Source: Rutstroemia sp. NJR-2017a BVV2
Taxonomy: Eukaryota; Ascomycota; Leotiomycetes; Helotiales; Rutstroemiaceae
Length of the DNA: 64,000 nucleotides
NCBI GenBank assembly: GCA_002946415.1
Contig: NJPS01000067.1
Coordinates: 682,001-746,000, forward strand
Direction: 5' to 3'
In this document: one piece after another, positions 44,127-52,844 of the stretch
How positions within the stretch are numbered: the stretch's first letter is position 1
Layout of the letters: every line of letters begins with the position of its first letter
Position numbers and translations under genes: made by a program
The notes under the pieces: generated by a model
Told to the model about the DNA's origin: nothing
The model's input: the letters and a program-made list of their open reading frames with translations, nothing else
Databases searched by the model: none

Positions 44127-45488
44127 TCACCCAAGAACTTCTTGTTTCTCTCTCTTCTCTTTCCCACCAGGGTATTCATGTCTCCTACTTGGTTTGCTAT
44201 TGCCAACCTCCCTCGGATCCCTCCTGCTCGAGTGTGCGGTCTGTGCAGATTGTGATTCTTCATAGGCTGGAGCCAGTGTGGTGGTAGACTTATATGCCGG
44301 TAGTTGCGTCCGTATCGTCTCGCCAGAGTGATTCGTTTGTCGGTATATGATGGCGCGGCTAGTCGAGCCTGCTGGACGCGCTTTAGAAGATGAGCTTCCG
44401 TAGGTGTTCTTCTCATCGGGAAACCCTTGTGAAGGGTAGTCCCATTTTTCCTCTGGTACATGTCCGCTCGTTCGAGCTTCCACACCTTCCAAGTTGTTGT
44501 TTCCTACGTTGGCCCTTTCTGGCTCTTTTCCTTTAACTCTTTCCACTGCTTTTCTGATACCTGAAGTCAATCTAGCTCCTAATTCGCTTGCATCCTCTGT
44601 CTTTTCTTTTTTGTCTTTGGGTGATTTCCCCGTCTTATGCTTAGGATATCTCGCGATACCATTATCTGTCTGGAATATTTCACCGGTTTCCCTTGCAATT
44701 TGCACGGCGGGATTATCTAGATTCCATATTTCCTTCCGGGGTATGTATGTCTTGACCCGTTCTTCGCGTGTTATACCGAGAGCTTTTGGTCCAACGTGAC
44801 GAGTCACGTAGCCACCTATGAAAGTATTTTTTTCATCGTATTTCGGCCTAGCCGTCCGGGTTTCCGGGAACTTTTCCCTGTCATCAGATCTCTTACGATC
44901 TCTCCTATCGTCTCTCTTACTTTCTCTTCCATGTTTCTTCTCACGTTCTCTTCGGAGATCTTCCATGCGCAGTTCAGCAGTGACTGAATCACTGTGATCG
45001 GAGAACTCTTCACTCCTCCCGGGACTTCTTTGTCTAGGCAAGTTATTCTGCCGCGCTCCAGTCGTATTTTCTGTCTTTCGACAACTGGCGGTAGCTAAAG
45101 GCCCTTCGTGTCTCCTGCTACGGGAGGGTGCTCCGATAGATTCTTCAACTTGACCCGAGTCTTCCGGTGCTCTGTAAGTTCTGTTCGTGGCGCTTGCTCT
45201 TTGATCTCTATTATTTCTTCTATCTCTTCTATCTCTTCTCTCTGGAGATGGGGATGGAGATCTATTTCTATGTCTTCTATTTACCTCCGGAGTTGGAGAT
45301 CCATGTCTATCTCTTCTGTCTCTATCTCTCCTATCTCTCCTATCTCTCCTATCTCTTTCCTGTGGAGGTAGCAATTCTCCTCTGTCTGTATCTCTTCTTG
45401 GTTCTTTGGGTACGATAGATCTATCATCAGTGCCGCCGCGGGACCGGGGATATATATCGGCCTTTGTAGAGCGAATATCGGCTGACAT
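44127..45488 (-). CDS. Disordered R/D- and S/P-rich protein, array paralogue A
   Basis: Single exon, 453 aa from the ATG at 45488 (MSADIRSTKADIYP). The open frame extends 45 bases further but only with a TTG; the ATG followed by TCA is conserved with paralogue B, as is the sequence before it, which fixes the start. Residues about 55-95 are an Arg/Asp mixed-charge run (RDRRDRRDRRDRDRRDRHG) encoded by a 9-bp repeat at 45322-45357, followed by NRSPSPSPERRDR. Such mixed-charge tracts target nuclear speckles in other proteins; here that is inference. Short ordered-looking boxes follow (TFIGGYVTRHVGPKALGITR, YIPRKEIWNLDNPAVQIARE). The signature shared with paralogue B is NNLEGVEARTSGHV with EEKWDYPSQGFPDEKNT. 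No enzyme domain or membrane segment. Function unknown. Confidence 0.8.
   Translation of the reverse strand: MSADIRSTKADIYPRSRGGTDDRSIVPKEPRRDTDRGELLPPQERDRRDRRDRRDRDRRDRHGSPTPEVNRRHRNRSPSPSPERRDRRDRRNNRDQRASATNRTYRAPEDSGQVEESIGAPSRSRRHEGPLATASCRKTENTTGARQNNLPRQRSPGRSEEFSDHSDSVTAELRMEDLRREREKKHGRESKRDDRRDRKRSDDREKFPETRTARPKYDEKNTFIGGYVTRHVGPKALGITREERVKTYIPRKEIWNLDNPAVQIARETGEIFQTDNGIARYPKHKTGKSPKDKKEKTEDASELGARLTSGIRKAVERVKGKEPERANVGNNNLEGVEARTSGHVPEEKWDYPSQGFPDEKNTYGSSSSKARPAGSTSRAIIYRQTNHSGETIRTQLPAYKSTTTLAPAYEESQSAQTAHSSRRDPREVGNSKPSRRHEYPGGKEKREKQEVLG
45322..45357. repeat. 9-bp coding repeat (Arg-Asp-Arg tract)
   Basis: Four near-identical 9-bp units (CTATCTCTC on the plus strand) within paralogue A; on the minus strand they give Arg/Asp triplets. 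The tract is a likely site of length change. Confidence 0.7.
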
Positions 45489-46191
45489 ATTGGAAGTGCT
45501 ATCGTTAATTTCCACCGGATTGACAGTATACAAGTTATAAGATAGTTAAGTATATGAGACGAGTGTTACGCTGTGAATTGAGACTCGCGATTCACTTATT
45601 TTCTAACTCGGCTGGCGTGAGTGGGCCTTCAAAAAGGAATTTCCCATACCAACAGACAATATCATAGAGTTTGGCTTTATCTTATATGAAAAATATATAT
45701 ACATATATCTTCGCGATTCAGTCCCGATGGCCTACTACTACCTTAGTCTAAGCAGTCGGATATAGTTACTTCCAACGGCTTCATACCGGGTAGCACTCCC
45801 CATTTTGATTGACCCGTACGGGCCGTACGAAAAGAATACTCTCTTAGCTTGGTAATTTGTTTGTTCAATCCAAAACTTACCTAATCAGGATATCAGTTGT
45901 CAAAACTGTCCTTTAAATAAACAGGCCGGACCAAAACTGACCCATACAGCCACCCTCGGCTGCCTTGTTGTTTGTATGTTGTAACTCTTAATATCGTATT
46001 TATATATCTAGATAAGATACTGATCCAAATATCTACATAAGACAAATAGCTGTCTATACGAAATAGGACTTTTTGGTCCCATTCCCATAATATATTAATA
46101 ATCATATATATATGACGTGTACTGCATTCTTTTCCACTTTACTCCAGTCTCCAGACCAATTTTCTTCCCTTCACTTTCTATCTCCGAGAAC
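45489..46191. other. Promoter of paralogue A and 3' flank of paralogue B
   Basis: No gene seen. An AT dinucleotide-rich stretch lies at about 45690-45712. The upstream 350 bases align with the upstream region of paralogue B. Confidence 0.55.
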
Positions 46192-47740
46192 CTATGGTTT
46201 CTTTCTCGTCCCTTTCTCACCAGATTTTTCATGCTCACGTCCCCTCCCTTGCTCACCAGATTTAACAACTCTCCTACTTGGTTGCTCCACGTGTCCTCTT
46301 CTCGAGCTTTCCGGGGTTGATGAAGGAAATTCTTGATAAGCTGGTAGAGTCTCATTAGACCGGTACTGTGGTGGCAGCGTTGCAGCAGTTCCATTCCCAT
46401 GCATGTATACTTGGTTTCTTCTCGAAGCTGATGAAGAAGATGAGGCGCCAGCAATTTTCCCACCGGGTTTCTGAGTCAAATGTGTTTGTCGCTCATCTGT
46501 AAACCCCTGTGAGGGGTAGTCCCATTTTTCTTCTGATACTGCAACTCGCCCGCTCGCTTGGCCTTCCACGCCCTCCAATTTGTTGTCGTCCGTCGCGTTC
46601 GCTTTTGCTTTTCCTTTTCCCGTAACTTTTCCAAGTACGCTTCTCAAGCTTGAAGTTAAGCTGTCTTCTCCCGCATCCTTCTGTTTATCTTCTTCGTCTA
46701 TTTGCTCAGACTTAGGTCTGTACCTTACATGACAATTTGGCGTTAGAATTGTTTGATTTTTTTTCTTGGCCTTTATGACTGTAAGATTATTTCGATCAAG
46801 TGCGTCCTTCAAGGGTATAACTGGTTGACCAAAAACACTTCGGGTCTCACGAGGCGTGCTTTTCGGTCTTCCGTTCACATCCGCGGTAGCTTCTGTTCTT
46901 CCACTAGAACGTACTTTATTGTAGTTTTCCCTCTCGTCTCGTCGCCCCGCGTGGTTTCTCTCATGTCCTTCACCGTCGTTGCTGCTCCTATGTGTTCTTC
47001 TAACCATTGCCAATTTGCGCTGTGTTGCGACAGGTACTTCCTCGGACCTCACTCCTCCGCCCTTGTCACTGCTCCCAGGAGCTCGACTTCTAGACTCCTT
47101 TTTCTTGGACCCGTCATTTCTATGCTCCGGTTGATGATCGGCAGCGCTTGCGACAGATTCTCTAGCTCGATTGGCGTCCTTAGATGATCTCGTGGTGTTT
47201 GCTCTTCTATGATTATCTTTAGATGGAGATCTGTCTGTATGTTTCTTTAGGTCTTTGTGGACATTAGAAGTGTCGTTATCATGGTTGGTTGACATTTCGG
47301 AAGGGCTAGCGCTTATTTCCACTGGATTGGGAAATTTTGTAATATATGGAGTAGTTAACTATCTGAAATAAGTGTTATTTTGTGAATTTAAGCTTATGAT
47401 TGGTGTATTTGTATACTCTGCTACCATAAGCTAGTCTTCAAAGGGAGTTCGACATACCAGTAGGTAATCTAGATGATATTATATCTATCATGAACTATGA
47501 TGTGTCCACAGATGTGTCCACAGTATATATCTTCGGGACTTAGACCGTGGCTCTGTGTCAGAGCGGCCGAATTCTTGATATGAGGGGTCAGATATCGTTA
47601 CTTTCAACGGCTAAATACCAGACGGCACTTTTCATTGTGATTAGCATTGTAGCATAGGAGAAAAGAATCATCTTATAGCTTGGTGATTGCTTGCTCGAGC
47701 CAACAGTTGCTTGATCGAATATTAGTCGTCTAACTGTCGT
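45950..47740. repeat. Segmental duplication, copy B (approximate limits)
   Basis: Second copy of the unit holding the disordered-protein gene. Upstream similarity reaches about 47740 (TTAGTCGTCTAACTGTC versus ATCAGTTGTCAAAACTGTC in copy A); downstream it reaches about 45950. The copies are clearly diverged, so the duplication is not recent. Confidence 0.7.
46192..47295 (-). CDS. Disordered charged protein, array paralogue B
   Basis: Single exon, 367 aa from the ATG at 47295 (MSTNHDNDTSNVHKD); an upstream GTG in frame is not conserved as ATG in paralogue A. The chain is rich in Arg, Lys, Ser, Asp and Glu and lacks the long R/D tract of its partner. Shared boxes are NKLEGVEGQASGRV, EEKWDYPSQGFTDERQT, LPPQYRSNETLPAYQE and the closing ESSRRG/PSRR region; the EEKWDYPSQGF block is the best family signature. 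RSVLGKVTGKGKAKA before it parallels RKAVERVKGKEPERA in A. Middle segments (FGQPVIPLKDALDRNNLTVI) have no counterpart I could align. It lies head-to-tail with A, about 0.7 kb apart. Function unknown. Confidence 0.8.
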   Translation of the reverse strand: MSTNHDNDTSNVHKDLKKHTDRSPSKDNHRRANTTRSSKDANRARESVASAADHQPEHRNDGSKKKESRSRAPGSSDKGGGVRSEEVPVATQRKLAMVRRTHRSSNDGEGHERNHAGRRDERENYNKVRSSGRTEATADVNGRPKSTPRETRSVFGQPVIPLKDALDRNNLTVIKAKKKNQTILTPNCHVRYRPKSEQIDEEDKQKDAGEDSLTSSLRSVLGKVTGKGKAKANATDDNKLEGVEGQASGRVAVSEEKWDYPSQGFTDERQTHLTQKPGGKIAGASSSSSASRRNQVYMHGNGTAATLPPQYRSNETLPAYQEFPSSTPESSRRGHVEQPSRRVVKSGEQGRGREHEKSGEKGTRKKP

Positions 47741-48379
47741 TCCTGACCTCGTCTACTGTTATGACTCGTTACACGGGGTCAGGCCTGGCCACCATGCACC
47801 ATCTAGGCGTCACCAGAACGGATACTCGGTGGTCAGTTATGATTAAGTACAATGTGAGAGGCTCCTCACTTAGTACCTAGTACCTATTACGTCAATGAAT
47901 GGCCCATAGGCAGACTGTGACCCAGTAATTTGACATAATATCTAATATTCTAAATATAATAGATATAAGCTTAATTGTGCGTGATGGTGATTAGCTACGT
48001 AGAGTAAAGCCACGAATAAAAGTAAGCAAAGGATTAGTTGTATGAAACCATATATTACTATATTAGATTATTGAAAATCCATTAGATGAGCAGATAGGTA
48101 AGTTGAAGGTACGCATTCAATGACACTGCGCAGGCATCGAGCTATATATGCGGGAGGGAGTCTTAGGAACAACATCATCTAGATATTGCAAATGCATAGA
48201 ACTCTCTAGAAACCCTCAAATATTGAATTAAACTGCACTGTTATTCATTCACAGACTGAACAATACAAGCAAAAATGTAAAATGACTCGTAGCTTCTCCA
48301 TCAGTTACCCCTCTCACAACAGCAGACTGCATCCTGAATCCATCAGCGATCAGCTACTTCACGCCACTTTCATCACGAG
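47296..48379. other. Intergenic, AT-rich
   Basis: Contains the promoter of paralogue B (homologous to that of A up to about 47740) and AT-rich sequence around 47930-48080. No gene seen. Confidence 0.5.
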
Positions 48380-48621
48380 CTATACTCTATTCTCCCTGTG
48401 TTTATGCCTACCAAAAGCCTTGGCTGCCTTGCTGAAAATGGTGCTGAAGCCAGACTTGTTCTTGGTTCTCTTCTCTCCTTCAGGATTCCTCCTCCTGCTA
48501 TGCTTTCCTTGTTGTCCTCTCCACGGTGGGCTTTCTCTTGTTGACTGGACTGGGGAGCATCAACCGATTCTACGCCTATCCGAGCCCATTCTGCATCTGA
48601 AACATCTCCGTTGGAATGGCC
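48380..48621 (-). pseudogene. Broken short relative of the array proteins
   Basis: Two overlapping minus-strand frames give charged protein-like sequence: GHSNGDVSDAEWARIGVESV then DAPQSSQQEKAHRGED in one, and RRRNPEGEKRTKNKSGFSTI then FSKAAKAFGRHKHRENRV with a stop in the other. A single frame change near 48510 would join them; upstream a stop closes the frame. The basic amphipathic end resembles the end of the gene at 49387-49929 (SVRATIGRFFRSKKPEGSG). Could alternatively be two exons with an intron I cannot place. Relationship is by character, not by a clear alignment. Confidence 0.35.
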
Positions 48622-49386
48622 CGGCCCTCAGGTTTCGCTCTTGCGAGTCTTTCCTATATATCTCATGATCTTCAACGAGTAATCTGCGCCCGATGTAGTT
48701 GCACTAGGTGTACTTCAGATGTATTAGCTGTTGGTCTACATAAAGGTGAGCGACTTTGACGAACAGCAAGAAGGGATAAAGAATAACTTATTGAGCAGCC
48801 TCGAATCAGATTTGAATAACCGAAGTAACGATTTTGATTCGGTGAGATGAATGAGCGTGCGGCGTGGTAAAATTATGTGGAAGACGCGTCACTTAAGGAC
48901 CAACATTTTCAATTTTACAGCTTCCCATTTTTTTCGTCTGTTCCTTTCCGAATGAGTTCTCCATATATCCTCGAGCAGAAATTCAGAATTTTGGCGCCGG
49001 CAGCTGGTCGGCAAGAAGGTCACGGTTCTTGGCCGGGTCGCGAATGTCGGGGCAGTGCCGATTGCCCGGAAGACTCATGTTGTTGGTGAGTAAAACTAAA
49101 ATAGAAGTTTTTCAACTATGCGTTCCCCAATGGCCCCAATCATTTCTTGTTTGCTGTCTCCAGTATAGTACATAATATGATGCCAGTTTTCGTTCACTTG
49201 AGCAGTAACGACCGAGAAGGTCTTACGAATTCTATGACCAAGATTCGAAGTAATTGTATAAATGAGCGACCAACTTAACGTGCACCACTGCCTTGATTTC
49301 ATTATTTTATTCTGAAATCAAGCGTAAATCATGATGTATTCATACCCCCAACCACCCTTTCCCTTACTTTCCCTCCCCTTCCACGT
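48622..49386. other. Intergenic, no gene seen
   Basis: Short ORFs only. Lies between the broken copy and the third array gene; contains the 3' flank of the latter. Confidence 0.45.
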
Positions 49387-49929
49387 CTATCCGCTCCCCT
49401 CTGGTTTCTTACTACGGAAAAATCGACCTATCGTCGCCCGCACAGAAACTTGCTTGTCAGCTTCATCTTCATGTCTTCTCTCCTTCTTTTCATTTTTTTT
49501 CTTCGTGTTACTCCCACTTCCCTGAGACTCATCATCGTGATATGACTGATGTTTATATCTATACTTTTGCTCAAGAGGAGACAAGAGATTCGCACTTTCC
49601 GAATCGCCGTTCCATCTCATGCTACTTCCATCCGCTCTATGGTGCACCTTACCTCTAGGCTTCGAGGTAGACCCAGCTGTTGCTGCTGGACCTGCTCCAC
49701 CGCCCGTTTGAGATCTGGAGCTAGTTTTGTGTCTGGAACCGCTCTGCTGTACTTTCCTTGCTCGGGAATGAGGAGTTTCGTTGATGGGAGCACTGTCAAT
49801 GTATTCATACTCTTCGATTGATTCATTGTGAGATCGAGAGAGGTTGGTCCGTACACTTAACCCCGCGTTTCGGTGCTTGGGCTGCTTCTGTTCCTTGCGC
49901 TCATTGGTGTTATCGCGAGGCAAAGACAT
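49387..49929 (-). CDS. Small disordered charged protein, third array member
   Basis: Single exon of 180 aa, MSLPRDNTNERKEQKQPKHR start at 49929. Polar and charged throughout, with a Gly/Ala/Thr stretch (TGGGAGPAATAGSTSKPRGK), LLSPLEQKYRYKHQSYHDDE and a basic end ADKQVSVRATIGRFFRSKKP. No signal peptide, membrane segment or Cys. Same strand, size class and composition as the two duplicated neighbours, but without the EEKWDYPSQGF signature, so kinship is unproven; it may share an origin with the broken copy at 48380-48621. Function unknown. The open frame is much longer than chance in this AT-rich region. Confidence 0.65.
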   Translation of the reverse strand: MSLPRDNTNERKEQKQPKHRNAGLSVRTNLSRSHNESIEEYEYIDSAPINETPHSRARKVQQSGSRHKTSSRSQTGGGAGPAATAGSTSKPRGKVHHRADGSSMRWNGDSESANLLSPLEQKYRYKHQSYHDDESQGSGSNTKKKNEKKERRHEDEADKQVSVRATIGRFFRSKKPEGSG

Positions 49930-52601
49930 AGCAAATGACTAGGTCGAATGGGCTTCAGAAAGTGGTTCGTCACGAGATTCTGGAGCTTGTAATTCAGGGT
50001 GTCGCGGAAATTGTAGAATACTTATAACTAGATGAGAGACTGAGACTCGAGATAGACCTCATGATTTATAGAATTGTCCGCGGAGAAGGCTACCTTGCGT
50101 TGATGCTGCCTTCTGTTTTCAATTGCTTTTGCCTTCTGTTTTGCTTGGGACATCCCAAAATTAGAGCTCACACCAAGGCCCCCTCAGAATCGATCCCTGA
50201 TTGACTGTTATGTAAGACCAAATGTGTAGTCAAAAGGTTTGCATATATGGCTTTGGTTCTGGCCATGGTTTATTGAATTCAGTATGACAGTACCTACAGG
50301 CGATCTAGGCATCTCTTTATTCTATTTTTTCGAATTGAAAATTTTCAGTATAGAATTCCTACCGATCAAGACCTGCTTTCAGTGTACTGTATGGAATGGC
50401 CATGATACATTCTTGTACAAAGATGAGGACCTCGGCGAAATTCCGGATGTTATTACTTAATTATATTTGAAGATGGAAGTTCAGGAAGGGAAGAACTGCC
50501 ATTGTCCATTTTCGGGAGTCGAATCCATTTTTCGAGAGTCGGTCCCAACTTGGGGGTTGAACCCCCAAGCGATATGCAACATTTGAGTGTCATGTGGAAG
50601 GTGCTCACATGACTTCGGGGAATATCTAATCAGAATGCTGGCCTTGGAGAGAGAGCAAGAGTAACAGGAAAGGAAAGAATGTGCGTAATCGATAGCAAAT
50701 CTTGAGCCTGGACTGATGAAGAGTTTTCTTTTTGTTGAAGCAACGGGGAAATGAACTTAGTTCCCTTGGAAGATGGGATGATGATGGTGATCCAAGGTTA
50801 GACAAACACTCGTTTTAACAGAGGCACCACGAGTTCGGGGAATGAGTGACTGGCACTGACTGCTGTTGGGCATGAGACAGTTGATTGACAATTTCCAGTA
50901 CTACAGGACAGCTATCGAAGGTCACTATGGTCTCGGACATTTTATGTGTATCATGCGTAGCTTGCTAACCTGCGCTGGTGGTGTTGGATATTCCGAAAAC
51001 ATCTTCGAAGGCGAGTATGAAAAGTCCACGGACAAATGGAATGGTGTCTAGAACTTGAAATCTGCATGTGAAAGTATGATCAGAGACTTGGAACGACTTC
51101 TTCATACGTGCCAGTAGCCATTGACCTCAACAGTGAACATTTTTCCATTGTCGGGGAGTTGCGAGTGAAGAGCGCGCATCTAATGGTTGTACATCGAGTT
51201 CCTTGACAACCCTCGTACGAGTGTTTTACGCGGAACCCTTACGAGAAATCGAAAATCGTCAAGGCAGCCACCCGAGAGGGGGTGACGAAGTACCGCCTGG
51301 CATTTTCCAGACAGAGCAGTCCTTCTTCTCGTATACGAACAATGAACGAACAGCGGAAGGCAGTCGACGTGGTTAGCATTAAACTTTGAGCTATGCTTAT
51401 GACCACCAATGACAATTAGTGAGCATGAAGTAGAGGAAGACCTCAGCTTCTGGAACGACCAATCATCAAGCAACTCAATTCCTGCACCAACCCATATAAA
51501 TTGTGACATAATATCCCGCATCCAACCTTAGCAATCCTATTTCCAACCCACCTCAGCCTAGCCAAAACCAAGTAATCAATGCTTCCATCTGCTTCTTGAT
51601 AATAAAAAACGTGGGATGTGGGGGTACCCCGAAGAAAGGGTGCTGACGTGATGCGGAGCTGCGCGGAAAAGGAGATCGGACAACTGACGGACATCACCAC
51701 ACGAAGCGGTGTGGTGTGATGTAAGATAAGATGAGATGAGCATACATCTTTTCCTTGAAAATGCAGCCCTAAATGAAAGGATCCAGCGGAGATAAGCCAT
51801 GCCACTCGGCGTGGAGTACTGTCAGAAAAAGAGACGTGTCGAGAAGAAAAGACGTGGGATGAAAGGTGGGTTGAGGCTCAGCTCAACAGAATAATTGTTC
51901 GGGAACACTAGCACGTCGAAATCTCTGAGTTTAGTGAAAGCGTTTCCATGTTCTCTACCTGCGATAGCAACGCTGCTCTAATATTTACATAAAAGTATAA
52001 CCCGTCCATCATCGGGATGAGGCGGTTACTAAGATCTCTCGTGCTTTTCCTTCCCTTCCATACCAGCAAACGTATAAAAAATCCCAGTTCAATTCCCCAT
52101 CCCAACCCAGACAATGCCATGCCATACTAAAAGAGTCATATCCGTAAAAAGTAAACCAAAGCCAGTCGAATGGAACAAATCCTTGATTGACAACGCGAAC
52201 GAGAAACCTTGCTTCCTATCCTCACTCTCTCCTGCCCATTTCCTTAAACTCCCAAAAGTCAAAAAGCCAATGTCCCAATGCACGCGTGAGCGATCGATCC
52301 ATTAAATCTGGTCTGTAATAGTGTTCTTTTTTTGTGTTGGTCTTCCACCTCCGGGTCATCCAGCATGTAGCATCAGGCAGTGTTTGTCTGTCCGTAGATG
52401 CGAGATGATAACCAGGTTGCGAGAAGTTTAATGCTTTTAATGAATGATTGAATGATGTGAAAGACAAAATCAAATGCTGTGTGTAGACAGCAATCGAGAC
52501 CGATGGAGAGATGAGAATTATCTCCGAAGATCCATTGTGTCCATGCGCGCTAATGTACACCACAGTCTGTGCCTCTTCCCCTGTGTAGAGCTTCGACACA
52601 T
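49930..52601. other. Long intergenic region
   Basis: No supported gene. ORFs at 50239-50460, 50866-51051, 51180-51521 and 51443-51805 lack motifs and overlap on opposite strands. A hairpin lies at 50549-50569. Confidence 0.5.
50549..50569. repeat. Perfect 10-bp inverted repeat with 1-base loop
   Basis: CTTGGGGGTT, one G, then AACCCCCAAG. Just upstream are two related direct units, TCCATTTTCGGGAGTCG (about 50507) and TCCATTTTTCGAGAGTCG (about 50524). No adjacent gene; possible small mobile-element footprint or structured element. Confidence 0.8.
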
Positions 52602-52844
52602 CTATCGTCGACAAGCGGTGCTCCAGCTCTCGGCGGGGAAGTTGACTGGACTTGGTGGCGGGGGAGCTGGAGGAGCATACTCGTTCTCGTTGAACATGTA
52701 TGGAGTCTTGCCCTTCGTGTTTGCCTTCACGGTATCGAGGTAGAAGGTAACGTCTTGGCTGAAGGTAGAGGAGGTAAGAAGTGGGGATAGCCCGCGACGA
52801 GGAGCGGGCACGGCCATGGTGGCTGTCGATGTTTGAGAAGGCAT
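52602..52844 (-). CDS. Possible small 80-aa protein
   Basis: Single ORF from ATG 52844 (MPSQTSTATMAVPAPRRGLS). The middle, SSTFSQDVTFYLDTVKANTK with GKTPYMFNENEYAPPAPPPP, reads like real protein sequence with a proline-rich end; it stops soon after NFPAESWSTACRR. A pyrimidine-rich leader (coding strand) precedes the ATG, as before other genes here. A longer overlapping frame (52222-53001) is compositionally random. I do not recognise a family. No signal peptide. It sits alone in a gene-poor stretch of about 9 kb. Confidence 0.5.
   Translation of the reverse strand: MPSQTSTATMAVPAPRRGLSPLLTSSTFSQDVTFYLDTVKANTKGKTPYMFNENEYAPPAPPPPSPVNFPAESWSTACRR

Larger units (their letters stand above)
43490..45900. 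repeat. Segmental duplication, copy A (approximate limits)
   Basis: Includes one disordered-protein gene with upstream and downstream flanks. Matches to copy B are seen on both sides of the coding region: CCTCGGCTGC.TTGTTGTTT (43492 versus 45953), ATTGGTCTGGAG after the stop (minus strand, about 44100 versus 46155) and, upstream, GTTACTT.CAACGGCT (about 45764 versus 47599). Limits were judged by eye. Confidence 0.7.

Noticed and set aside
45300..45370. Short regular repeats resembling an array
   Set aside because: Nine-base in-frame coding repeats without spacers in a eukaryotic gene; not a CRISPR.
45489..45533. Longer N-terminus for array paralogue A
   Set aside because: The extension begins with TTG; the ATG at 45488 and its context are conserved in paralogue B.
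48282..48668. 128-codon plus-strand Leu-rich ORF
   Set aside because: Mirror of the charged minus-strand broken copy; hydrophobicity is what antisense of Lys/Glu codons produces.
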